Source: Paramecium pentaurelia (Eukaryota; Ciliophora; Oligohymenophorea; Peniculida; Parameciidae). From it: a DNA stretch of 64,000 bases. The DNA is taken from the NCBI GenBank assembly GCA_905183005.1, contig CAJJDO010000039.1, positions 67,187-131,186 on the forward strand. Reading direction: 5' to 3'. Below the pieces are notes generated by a model. It did no database searches. It had not been told where the DNA came from and saw nothing but the letters and a program-made list of their open reading frames with translations. The translations under genes and the position numbers were made by a program. Each line of letters begins with the position of its first letter. Positions within the stretch are counted from its first letter, which is position 1. Positions 49,169 to 59,750 of the stretch are shown in pieces.

Positions 49169-49837
49169 TCATTTATTTTTATTCCTACTCTATGATATTG
49201 ACTTAGTTATGGATTTATAAAAGTTCATATTTTATTGTAAAATTCCAGCTGACCCCTTTCGATTGATTGGAGCATAATAATTACAATCATAATATTCTTG
49301 ATTTTGTTAGAAATTATTGGCTCTTGTGTTTTTAGCTAATGGAGGTTCCTAGACTTTTGCAACAAATGCTTATAATTAATTACTAAAACCCTTATTTGGA
49401 TTAATTTAGGGTCTTTTAGATTTCACAAAAGATAAGGCTTAATTAAAATTCATCTTCTTTTTTTCTATTAAGTAACTAATAACAATTGCTGCTGAACGGG
49501 AGATACCTGCCATACAATGAACTTAGCTTCTTTAAATATATATCTACTACCTAATACACCACCTATCTTAAATCCTCTCTCTATCCATTCATTTGCAATT
49601 TAAAAATGTTATGAAATATTTGCTGTATCACTATCAAATATCTCTATTATATGATGCACTAATCCATTAAGTTTTAATTATAATCCTGCAGCTACGGTTA
49701 TCACAGTTCTTATTCCTTTACTTTTTAAGAACTCCTAAAATCAAAGAAATTTATACTGCATCAAGTGCTGATTCACAATTTCCTAACCATAGAGATCCTT
49801 TCTCATTAAGTATTAAATCACAATGTTTTTTTTACAT
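49169..49837 (-). CDS. Dual-specificity protein phosphatase
   Basis: Complete gene of 205 residues with introns 49735-49756 (22 nt) and 49522-49550 (29 nt). Residues about 1-150 form a DSP domain: GSLWLGNCESALDAEFL, KGIRTVITVAA, IIEIFDSDTANISQHF and the signature VHCMAGISRSAAIVISYLI, that is HCxxGxxR with Cys nucleophile and Arg. SFVKSKRPQINPNKGF matches the family's last helix. The C-terminal 45 residues are polar with several Tyr. The second intron is required to create the HCMAGISR motif. Typical DSPs remove phosphate from Tyr and Ser/Thr of MAP kinases; the exact target is unknown. Confidence 0.88.
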
Positions 49838-50397
49838 TTAATAAAATCTGATACGAATATTATTAAAAACATATATAAAGATAGAAAAATTAAGTCATTT
49901 GTAAATTTGACTTAAATTATGCAAAAATATTTCAAATAATAAAGTTAACTTAATATAATATTTTAATAAACGCATTTATTGTAGCAATTAAAAAATTAAT
50001 TTCTAAAGATTCTATTATTATTATATTAGATAACAATTATAATCCTAATTATTCCAATTAGAAATTAATTATTTTATTAAAAATTTAACTTTTATTAGAG
50101 TAATAATATTTTATCAAATTCTTCTATATTTATAATTAAGATCTCTATCTAAATGATATTCCATAAGAAATAATAAGAAAATTATCTATAAAAATTACAA
50201 TTTCATTGGTAGTTGTCCATCTTGTTCATGTTACATGATTAATATATAAAAATTAATTGAAGAATTATAGTTTGAAGTAATAGTCATCTTACATTATTAT
50301 TTATACTTATGGTTATTATGATATTATGTTTAATAATTACAATACAAGTTTAATTGTTGATTTTTATAGATTTGCAATAATATTTTATTTATAAAAA
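49838..50397. other. Intergenic, divergent promoter region
   Basis: About 560 AT-rich bases between the phosphatase start (minus) and the gene starting at 50398 (plus). No coding frame or repeat I can support. Confidence 0.5.
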
Positions 50398-51366
50398 ATG
50401 GGAACCTGTTCAAGTTAAGCAAAGTAGAACAACAAAATTATTCAACCAAAACCAATTTAAAATGAGCTTGAAACTAACCTTAATTCAGGTTAAAAGCCAC
50501 CAGCATCTTAAAAATAAGAGGAGATAGATGAATATCCAAAATAATCTAATTAGGATGCTTAAGAATAAGTGGAAATAAAAGAAAATTAAGAAAATTAAGA
50601 GAATTTTGATGATTTGATCACAGAAGAGGAAGCAATAAAATCATATCTCTTAGGGGAAGAAATATCTGACTTGATTTTATAGAAGGATAACAATTTGGAT
50701 GTTCAGATACAACGTAAAATAAGGTTTAAAGATAAGACATAAATGGTCTCTATAATAAAAGCTCTTTTCTTATGGTTGAGTATGAATTGATTTGACATTA
50801 TTAGTTTAAAGAAATTAGAAGAACCAATTTATCAGTTAGACAAGAAATATCCAAGTGAGATTCTAAATAATTTCTAGCAGTTTTTATAGCTTTCTTTATA
50901 GGATCTTTTTGAACACAATATAAATTTAGTGAAAAATGAATAGATTTTGTAAAAAGGTCTTGAATTGTGTTGTCGAACTTACCATACATTATAAAATTAA
51001 GGAAAAAAATCAAAAACTTAAAAAATATATACAGAAATCATTTAAGATGAAGAAATGATTATAAGTGAAGAGTTAAAAAAATAATACTTAAAAGTTCAAA
51101 GTGAAATAAAACTGGAAATTATTCGAACATTTTCTAATAATAAAGATATTCCTAAATCTCAATAATAATAAAATAATCCTCTAGTTTTGATGAAGTTTAA
51201 TACAAAACATGCTATAACTTTAGCTAAATAATAGACATTAAAATAATAAGCAGGAGATGATGAGGACAGTTAATTGCTTTAATCCCTTTAAGATGCTTTA
51301 GATTATGATATTTAGAATAGCTAATATGATACCAGTAATATGAAACCAAAAAAGAAACAAAATTGA
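50398..51366 (+). CDS. Unknown acidic Gln-rich protein with N-terminal MGTCSS acylation motif
   Basis: Complete gene of about 312 residues. Start MGTCSSQAKQNNK: Gly2, Cys4 and Ser6 fit a classic N-myristoylation plus palmitoylation site, so the protein is probably membrane-attached. Residues 20-90 are Gln/Glu/Asn-rich; a helical domain follows (LITEEEAIKSYLLGEEISDL, SEILNNFQQFLQLSLQDLFE, ELCCRTYHTL). One 30-nt intron, 50775-50804, contains an in-frame TGA and starts GTTG; it is the weakest point of the model. No catalytic motif seen. Confidence 0.62.
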
Positions 51367-51473
51367 AAATAAGATTACTTGAAATAATAATCTTCGTATT
51401 AATATATAATATTTAATATTAAATTTATTTATTATAATTATATATATATAAAGTAAATTATAAAATAATGAAT

Positions 51474-52789
51474 TCAATCAATATTTGATTTCGATTTTTT
51501 ATAATACCTTGACTAGAAGCATTTAATTTTTTGTTTAAGATTATAATTTTCTTAAGTCAAAAATATTATTTATTCTTAATAACGATCTGCTTTTTCAGCT
51601 AATAATTATTTTGAAACTAGGAAATCACTTTCTAAAGCTTAAATATATTCTTTAAGATTTTTTTGATTAAATTATTGTGATCTTATTTATTTAAGTTAAT
51701 ATTATAATAATTGTAATTGTGCTCTTTGTTCCTTTATCTATTTTGTAGATTATCTAATACATTCTTCATATTGAACAAGCTATTCTTATTTTTCATCTAA
51801 AATTTATCTTAAATTAGTCATCTAATCCTTTTCATCATAACTTTCTTCTAGGATTTCGAATGCTGTAATATTGACTTCTTCTTTTTATATCTAATTAATA
51901 GTATTTGCTGTTTATTAGAAGATATGATTTTCTGAATGTTTTTAATTTTTTATTTCAATTTAACCTTCAAGTAATTCTTATAATTCATTTATTTATACTA
52001 ATAAGTCTTTATTGTTTTAAATATACTTTGTATTTTGAGTTCTTAGACTCTAGATTTATTTTTCTTTTTAATTTTGTATGATATTTAATTTCTTAGATAA
52101 GATAGATAGATAAACTTACATTTATTTTTAATTCTAGTATATTTCTATCTGATTGAAAATGTTCACGTAATAAATTGTTTTCCCTTTACATTTTAATTAA
52201 TTATTGATTGAGTTCTTAAGATTCATCTTGCAAATATTAGATTTTACTTATAAGTTAACTAATTGTATTCTTATCAATCATTGATTAATTTTCTTTTATT
52301 TTCAACTAGAATTTACCTTAAAGTATACTTCTTGATCATACTTCTAATTTTTTTTTTCAAGATTGAGCAATGATTCTAAGATTTCAATTTTCTCTTGTTG
52401 TCCATCTTAACTACTTTATTGAATCTAATCTAATAAATATGTATTCCATTTTTAATCCATTTCTTATAATTCTTAGAAATGTTAAATTTAATCTGCATCT
52501 ATCTTTTAATAGAGTTCTGTTATATGACTATAATAAATAATAGATAATACACTTTCAATTATAATATTTCTTCATCTTTTTTGTATTGTTTAGATGGTGA
52601 TTCTTAATTAAGAAGGGTCTCTAACTATAAAATTTTTTCATCTTTTTCTATAATAATATCAACTGCACTTCTTTCTAATTCTTGAATTTAAGATTGCAAT
52701 TGATTAATATAAGATTTTAGATTAAATAGCATTTGACTTTTTTGTTCTTTGTCTAAGTAATCAAATTCTTCAATATATTTAAAATCCAT
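51474..52789 (-). CDS. Long coiled-coil protein
   Basis: Complete gene of 413 residues with introns 52528-52550 (23), 52306-52328 (23) and 52092-52119 (28 nt). Start MDFKYIEEFDYLDKEQKS. Almost the whole chain is heptad-repeat helix, Gln/Glu/Leu-rich (NQLQSQIQELERSAVDI, IEILESLLNLEKK, ISQLISKIQYLQDESQEL). No globular domain or membrane anchor. Each intron is needed to hold the heptad frame, so the model is well supported. A structural role, for example at basal bodies or the cortex, is a guess. Its start lies 16 bases from the divergent CTD-phosphatase start. Confidence 0.75.
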
Positions 52790-52805
52790 AATAATAATTA
52801 ATTAA

Positions 52806-54103
52806 ATGGATAATATTTATAAGTTTAGAGCTAATACTTCAATCTAGCATTTATAACATTTGAATAATGATAAATAATTTTATTCTGAAGATGAATCATC
52901 TGAAACCAAATAGAATTAACAGTTTTACTTAAAATAAATCAGTAAACCACCCAGTAAGATGTCACATTTTAGTCAAAACATAACAGGTTATTAAACTGAT
53001 GATTCAGACAAAGATTCCTAAAAGGATATTAAAAGAGGTCCAACAAGTAAAAATTAAATTTTATGTAGGTTAAAAATTGTCAAAATTTAGGAATTTAGTG
53101 AATTCAATAGAAGGTGATATTGAAGGTGCTGAGGAAGAACGAGAAGATGATGTTCAAACAGATATAACTCAAAGTAATTATGAAGATCCTACTTATATTA
53201 CAAATAAAACAAGTAAACTTTAATGGAAGATGAAATAGTACAATAATGAATAGATTTTTTTAGTGTAACATTTATATAATCATAGCAAATTGTAGAGAAA
53301 TGTTAATTCTGACATAGAATATTCAACAAACAAATAATAATGTAAATTATCTAATCATCCTTTTCGTCATCTTATCTATGGTCCATTAATTTGTGAAAAT
53401 GTATTCAACAAATTTTTATAACTCACCTAAAGAGGATTAATTTATGCTACTCGAAGTCTTAAGGAACCATGTAAAAAATATATTAAATCCAAAACTTTAA
53501 TATTACCAGATGCTAAAATTCCTAAATCAAAAACCTTACTTTTAGATTTAGATGAAACTTTAATTCATAGTTGTTCAGCTAGAGATAAATATTAAATTTG
53601 TATACTTGCATTTAATGAATAAGGAGAATAAGCAAAAGTAATACTATCTTTCTAATTTTTAGATATATTTAAATATTCGACCATTTTGTTAATGGTTTTT
53701 ATAATAAATGAGTTTACTCTATACTATCTATGTATATACTGCCTCATCAAGTGCTTATGCTAGTACTATTGTCAAATATTTGGATCCTAAAGGATAATTT
53801 ATATCTGGAATTTTATCAAGACAGAATTGTTTGGAAACTAAACATGGATTTTACATTAAGGATCTTAGAATTATTTCGAATAAACAAATTAAGAATATGC
53901 TTATTGTTGATAATCTTGCTCATTCATTTGGATTTTAGATTGAAAATGGAATACCCATACTAGAATGGTATGATGACATGAATGATTAGGAACTCAAATA
54001 TTTGGCTACTTATTTAATGGAGGCAGCTGATTAAGAAGATCTTAGACTATTCAATAAAAACAAACTTAAGCTACTTGATTTAATTGAATATAAATTCGAT
54101 TGA
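52806..54103 (+). CDS. NIF/SCP-type (CTD-like) protein phosphatase
   Basis: Complete gene of 416 residues: 52806-53046, 53069-53637, 53663-54103; introns 22 and 25 nt. The N-terminal 180 residues are polar and acidic. The catalytic domain begins KTLLLDLDETLIHSC, the DxDxT motif of the haloacid-dehalogenase FCP/SCP family, with nucleophile Asp and acid Asp. Later motifs: YLNIRPFCQWFL, TIYVYTASSSAYAS with motif II Thr, LSRQNCLETKHGFYIKDL, and motif III in NMLIVDNLAHSF. The last 60 residues are a conserved-like tail. These enzymes remove phosphate from RNA polymerase II CTD or from other Ser-phosphoproteins. Confidence 0.85.
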
Positions 54104-54119
54104 TTATTTATTTCTAATT

Positions 54120-54666
54120 ATGGGCTCTTGTTACTCTCAAGTACCTTATACTTTTCCAGATGGAGGTATATACGATGGCGAAATTAAAGATGGACTTCCT
54201 GTATAATTGTTAAGGTGAATCTAGGATGGAAAAGGTAAAATTATCTGGGATAACGGAACCTAATTTGAAGGATATTTTGAAAAAGGGAAAAAGGTTAAAA
54301 AGGGTGTTTTTAAATGGGGTGATTCTTCACATTATGAAGGTGAATTTTTGAATGAAAATTTTCATGGATATGGTGAATATTATTGGTACAATGGGAAAGT
54401 GTACAAAGGTAATTGGGTTAATGGTAAGATGGAAGGTCAAGGTACACTATGTTATGATGGTAAGGAGTATATTGGTATTAAATTTATTAAATCGTTAAGG
54501 TGAATTCAAAAATGATAAAAAGGATGGGTAAGGAGAATTAAGATGGCCAAATGGATAGAAATATATAGGTTATTGGAAGAATGGGAAACAAGATGGTATA
54601 GGTAAGTTAATTGAACCAAATGGAAATGTAATCGAAGGCAAATGGGTAAAGGGCAAAAAATTATGA
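54120..54666 (+). CDS. MORN-repeat protein with N-terminal MGSCYS acylation motif
   Basis: Complete gene of 165 residues with introns 54201-54224 (24 nt, contains TGA) and 54475-54499 (25 nt). Start MGSCYSQVPYTFPDG: Gly2, Cys4 and Ser6 suggest myristoylation and palmitoylation. About six MORN units follow, such as YEGEFLNENFHGYGEYYWYN, YKGNWVNGKMEGQGTLCYD and YIGEFKNDKKDGQGELRWPN, each with the Y-x-G-x-x/G-x-G pattern. MORN proteins bind membranes or dimerise; in ciliates they sit at the cortex, basal bodies and radial spokes. Only 16 bases separate it from the upstream phosphatase stop, same strand. Confidence 0.9.
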
Positions 54667-55037
54667 TTATTATTTCTTAAAAATATTCTTAATTTCATTA
54701 AAAAAATAATTACTATTTTTTATTTATTATATATTTTCTACTCTTATCAAAGTAATTATTTTCTAATAGGATTTTTATTATTTGAAATAATAATATGTTA
54801 ATATTCATTAAAATAATGTTATTTATTTTTTATTAGTTCTTTTTAATATATGATATATCATTTTATTTATAGTTCTTTACATGTTATGTTATTAAATAAT
54901 CAATTAATTGAATTTTGTAGTTCATGAAGATAATAAATATTATTTAATATTATATTATTAATAAATGGAGTAGATAGAAAGTTTAGAGGGAAAGTTATTT
55001 TATAAAATATACATGTTATGTAAAGGCAATCAGATAA
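54667..55037. other. AT-rich intergenic stretch
   Basis: About 370 bases of extreme AT content between two plus-strand genes. No coding frame, hairpin or RNA gene that I can support. Confidence 0.5.
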
Positions 55038-55477
55038 ATGAGTTTTAGAAAGGAAAATTAAAAGGTAATTGAAAAAACTGATCATCAAATAGATTTGGTA
55101 ATTTAGAGAGACGAAAGAATTGGAATGGCTATGACTCAATATCTAGAAGACAGGGATGAGTTTCGATTACTTGAGAACTTTCATAATTGCTCTTGTGAAG
55201 AGTATTCTCCCAAAAGTTATAATAATTTATCTGACGACGTTTCAAATGGAAGTTCCAGTAAATATAAAGGAAAAAGACCTGCTAAAATGCAATTACCTCT
55301 CAAGACTTTTATGATAAATTTAAGGAAGTATAATGCATCATTTCCTAAATTAGAAATACTGATATAACTACTAGTTCTAAAGGATTTTATACTAGTACAG
55401 CTAGGTCTGGAGGGAATAGGAACTATGCAAATTTTAATGAGCGATTCTAATAATCAAATTGGAGTGAATGCGAATGA
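55038..55477 (+). CDS. Small polar protein, unknown
   Basis: Complete gene of 137 residues: 55038-55327, 26-nt intron 55328-55353, 55354-55477. Start MSFRKENQKVIEKTDHQ. Composition is mixed and codon-balanced (DEFRLLENFHNCSCEEYSP), with a Ser/Gly-rich C-terminus (FYTSTARSGGNRNYANF) ending CE. Only 14 bases lie between its stop and the start of the kinase on the same strand. Family not recognised. Confidence 0.62.
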
Positions 55478-55491
55478 TTATAAATTTTAAT

Positions 55492-56957
55492 ATGCTATCT
55501 AGATATAACATTAATGGGCGTACAATTTAAGAAGAAAAATTATTATCTGAAGGTGGATATGGGTACATACTGAAAGCAATAGATGTGAATACTAAGGAGG
55601 TTTTTGCATTGAAAAAATCTTATTGTTAAGGAGAAGAGAGAACTAAAGTAGCAAGGAATGAATTGGAAATTATGGTATATAAAATTCAAATTTTTAACTA
55701 GAAACGATTGCCAAGACATCCAAATTTGGTCAATTTCATGGGAGGCACATTTATTTAAGAGAAAGGATAACAAGTATGTTTGATTTTAATGGAATTTTGT
55801 GGAGGAGGAAGTTTATTTGATTTAATGGCAAAAGATCCAAATTCAAGATTTCCAGAAGAATAGCTTTTGGGCTATATGAAAGTATTTATTGATCAATAGA
55901 AATCCTTTTAGGAAATTACATAAGGTATAAAGTCTTTGCATACTTTACAACCATCAATGGCACATAGAGATATTAAAATAGAGAATGTGTTATTTTAAAA
56001 TGGAAGATGTAAATTATGTGATTTTGGATCTGCTAGTACTCAAAGAGTGGATTTAAGGTTAAATTTATGATGTATTTATGATAGTCAAATCAGATAATCT
56101 GATTTCGTAATTTATGAAGAAGAATGGGAAAAAAACACAACATTAATGTATAGACCTCCAGAAATGGCTGATTTGTTTTTGAGATATGAGGTAGGAGTAA
56201 AAGCTGATGTTTGGATGCTTGGATGTGTATTATATACTTTGTGTTTTTTCATTCATCCATTTTAAGAGAGTTCAAAATTAGCCATCTCTACTGCTACATA
56301 TAATATACCTAAATAGCATAGATATTCAGATAAATTGATTGATTTTATTAGACTTATGCTTACTCCTGATCCAAAATTAAGACCATCAATTTTTGATGTT
56401 GAAAGAATTCTTGCTTAATTTCATTCATTACCATACATATAATTGAATGTATTAGTTTGAAGCAAATTTTAGGCTTAAGCAATAGAAATTAAAAATAGAG
56501 AATAGAAATTGGAATAAGAAATGGAATAATATAATAAAAATAGTTTTAAAGTTAAAAAATTTGATGGTGATATTCCTATAGATGAATTAATGAATTTATA
56601 AAAAAAGATCTAAACAGAAAAATCTTCAGTTAAATAATAATAATAATAATAAATAAGATAACCTTAATCATAATATGTATAAAGATAATAATAATAATAA
56701 TAATAATAATAATTTAATTAATTTTCAGGATTTAATTAATAATAAACATCATAATCAAAATCATAATAAGATATATTTGCTCAATTTAATAATCCATAAT
56801 AAAGCTTTAGTGTCAATAACGCTTGGGATAATTCTAATTAATGGACAACTTAATAATAATAAACAAATGTACAAACTTTTGATAATTTTGGTTTTGTTTA
56901 AACATCTCATTCTCCAAGTCCAAATCCTTTTTAATGGGATACCTCATTTAATTAACC

Positions 56958-56991
<34 letters not shown>

Positions 56992-57267
56992 GTACAATAA
57001 ATGTAAATTAATTCATTTTCTACATCTCCTGTTAATAGTGCTTGGGATATAACCACTAATAATACTGAGTAATCTCATTAATCAACTCAAGCATCTATGA
57101 ATTTTTGGATTGGGAATAGTTAATAATAATTTGGAGTTCAAAGTACATAAATATAATCATAATAATTACCACTAAATCAACAATAAGAAACTATTGATTT
57201 GATAGGATTAAATGATCCATAACCATAATAATAATAATAGTATGATTTATCAAATATAATATTATGA
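55492..57267 (+). CDS. AAK1/GAK-like (NAK family) protein kinase with Gln-rich NPF tail
   Basis: Complete gene of 555 residues; introns 55675-55701 (27), 55882-55911 (30), 56058-56084 (27) and 56449-56472 (24 nt), all multiples of three. Kinase domain residues 10-300: SEGGYGYILKAID, FALKKSY with Lys, LMEFCGGGSLFDLM, AHRDIKIENVL, CDFGSAST, MYRPPEMADL and VWMLGCVLYTLCF. HRDIKIEN and the CDFGSAS loop mark the NAK family (AAK1, GAK, BIKE), which phosphorylates AP-2/AP-1 mu chains. The tail is poly-Gln with SPNPFQWD (an NPF motif that EH domains bind) and DIFAQF, DNFGF strings that resemble adaptor-binding motifs. A role in clathrin-linked endocytosis is a good inference. Confidence 0.88.
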
Positions 57268-57317
57268 ATGAGTATATTGATAAATTGAAATATATATATA
57301 TATTTTCTTTAAAATAA

Positions 57318-57904
57318 TCATTTTTTATAAAATGGAGTAGATAATTACCTAATCCTCTTATATGGATCCTCCTATATTTAAGGTGTATTTAACCTTTTAA
57401 TTAATTTGCTTTATTGATGAGCAATTAATTAGGTTTTCTAGTATTATGTAAAAGATTATGCACTAGGAGTTTAAGCCAATCGAAAACAATCTTACTATTA
57501 AATAGGTGGACAAGGTTCATAATCTCTTAAAGATGTAAGGAAGTTTCTTTTTCTTTAAAACTTTTTTGAAGATGGTGCTAATCCTCCTTCATCAGCACTA
57601 AAAAATTAATTAATATAATTACATAACATAATTGTCTCTACCTGATCCATCACTTTAATAATGCCTAAATTTTGGTACCATCATAGGAGCAGGAGGCTTC
57701 CATTATTTTTATTAACTAAAAGTTCCAATTTCTGGATGTGTACATTGAAATTAAATTTCTTTCCAAATACCACCATTTTATAATGTAACATAAGAATCAC
57801 GCCCTGTTTATGTATTTATAAATAATACCTGTGCCATCTGGAGCATAATGACTCATTTTAACTTCTAATCCTCCTACAGTTGCACATCGTTATAATTTAG
57901 ACAT
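57318..57904 (-). CDS. Unknown, possibly axoneme-associated protein
   Basis: Complete gene of 178 residues with introns 57804-57828 (25 nt) and 57598-57622 (25 nt). Start MSKLQRCATVGGLEVKMSHY. The protein has Pro/Arg-rich, low-helix stretches with repeated Gly-Arg-Asp turns: APDGTGRDSYVTLQNGGIW and SDGSGRDNYVIADEGGLAP, two copies of a DGxGRDxYV pattern about 60 residues apart, then KRNFLTSLRDYEPCPP. Such aromatic, Pro-rich small proteins with short repeats are typical of microtubule inner proteins of cilia; I recognise no exact family, so this is inference. Confidence 0.66.
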
Positions 57905-58349
57905 TAATTATAATAATTCTCATTAGTTAGTTTTCTTCAAATTATTCATTTTACTCTTCTAAATGTTTATCTGAGAATAAGCAAATATATTCTGGTAAAA
58001 AAGAGTATAACGTAGTTTTAGAAATGATCTTTCCAGCGTTACATAATCAAATAGCATAATACTTAGTATAATTAGTCAGATCATACATACAACATGAATA
58101 TTCATTTTCTCAATTATTCTAGTTTATTCAAAAAGAAGGATGATAATTTTATTTTTTAGAGAGTAGAGATAAAATTCTATTATTGAATTAAATTAACAAT
58201 AATAGTTTAATCTAATTACTAAATTATAATTAATTTTATTGATAAATTCTGATTAAAATTAAATATAGTGCCAGAATTTATCAATAAAATCTTTTTTTTT
58301 TTTACTTCTTTCATAAATTAGATTATGGAGAGATCAATAGATAAAATAT
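57905..58349. other. Intergenic, divergent promoter region holding a perfect hairpin
   Basis: About 445 bases between the minus-strand start at 57904 and the eRF1 start at 58350. Mostly AT-rich; contains a 19-bp inverted repeat (separate entry) and an 11-12-base poly-T run shortly before the eRF1 start. Confidence 0.55.
58233..58290. repeat. Perfect 19-bp inverted repeat upstream of eRF1
   Basis: Arms 58233-58251 and 58272-58290 are exact reverse complements, separated by a 20-base loop. It lies 60 bases before the eRF1 start, followed by a run of T. It could be a transcribed hairpin in a 5' UTR, a terminator-like structure, or the remnant of a small inverted-repeat element. Confidence 0.9.
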
Positions 58350-59714
58350 ATGAATTAAAATCAAATTAAAGAATAGGAATTAGAAATTGAGTAGTTCAGA
58401 TTGTCAAAGATTTTAAAGAGTTTGAATAAATTAAAAGTGATAGGAACAAGTGCAGTATCTTTGTACATACCCCCAAAAAAAATAATATCAGAAATTACAA
58501 GTAGATTAAACAGCCAATATTCTGAAGCTGCATCTATATAAGATAAGGTAAATCGGATTGCAGTATAAGATTCAATTTAAGGAACTATTTTAAGTATTAA
58601 TAAATTTTAATAGAATAGGATTAAAGAAATACAATAAAGCCCCAGAATCAGGATTAGTATTATTTTCAGGATTAGCAGAATTTGAAAAAGGATAGAAAAA
58701 GATATCATATGTTATAGAACCATTTAGATCTTTATAACTATCCTTGTTTTATTGTGATACCTATTTTCATGTTGAATAGTTGGAACCCCTATTAAAATTA
58801 GAGCCAATATATGGATTTATTATAATGGATGGTAATGGAGCTTTATTTGGAACAGTATAAGGAATAAGCAAAGAAATACTCAAATAATTTAATGTAGATT
58901 TACCTAAGAAACATAACAAAGGGGGACAATCATCTTTAAGATTCTCTAGAATCAGATATTGGGCAAGACACAATTATTTGATAAAGGTTAGTGAGCAAGC
59001 TAAAAATTGTTTTATTTATGATGATAAACCTATTATTAAAGGTTTAGTATTAGGAGGGATAGCTGATTTCAAGAATAAATTAGCTGAGTCTCCCTTACTG
59101 GATAAAAGATTGCAACCTTTAATAATATCAATAGTAGATATTAATTATGGAGGAGAGAACGGTTTTAATTTAGCAATATAGAATTCCTCAGAAGTATTAT
59201 AAAACTAGAAACTTTTAAGAGAAAAAGATTTAGTATCTAAATTTTTTTTGAGTCTTGATCTTGATAATGGAATGGTAGTGTATGGGATAGTTGATACAAT
59301 GAAAGCTATTGAACAAGAATTGATAAAGTAAGTGATCTGTATTTAAACATTGGAGTACTCTATAATAGAATGCATCAGCAAATAAACTGGAGGTAATTTT
59401 TATTATATAAATTAGTAAAATCAATAAAGTATCTTAAAGGATTGGATGTATATACATAAGGAAGTATTTTTGAAGACAATAAAGGAGAGCAATTTATTGT
59501 TTCTTCATGTTAAGATCTTGTAGAATATTTAGCAGAAAACTATAGATTAAAAGGAATAGACTTATAGTTGATTTCAGATAATAGTGCTGAAGGTTATCAA
59601 TTTTATAAAGGATTTGGAGGGTTGGCTGGATTTTATAGATTTAGTATGAAAATGTAATTCAATATGGATTCAGATGAGGAAGTATGGAAATCGGAAGATG
59701 ATGAATTTATATGA
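58350..59714 (+). CDS. ERF1: Divergent eukaryotic release factor 1 (eRF1) homologue
   Basis: About 424 residues: 58350-58593, 25-nt intron 58594-58618, 58619-59327, a 65-nt insertion 59328-59392, 59393-59714. Start MNQNQIKEQELEIEQF; an earlier ATG at 58324 is in another frame. Domain 1 aligns with eRF1 (VIGTSAVSLYIPPKKIISEI); at residues 62-65 the NIKS equivalent is SIQD (58533-58544) and at 125-131 YxCxxxF is FYCDTYF. Domain 2 keeps GGQ at 183-185 (KKHNKGGQSSLRF). Domain 3: VDINYGGENGFNLAI, QFYKGFGGLAGFYRF, acidic end. Removing the 65 nt makes KAIEQELIKQFLLY align exactly with human eRF1. eRF1 recognises stop codons and triggers peptide release. Either a working divergent copy or a decaying paralogue. 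Confidence 0.85.
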
Positions 59715-59750
59715 TTATATATATCAGTTATTAATTTATTAATTTATTAA

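Noticed and set aside
58324..58386. Upstream ATG before eRF1 (MERSIDKIYELK)
   Set aside because: The frame stops at TGA after about 21 codons and is out of frame with the conserved eRF1 N-terminus, which starts at 58350.
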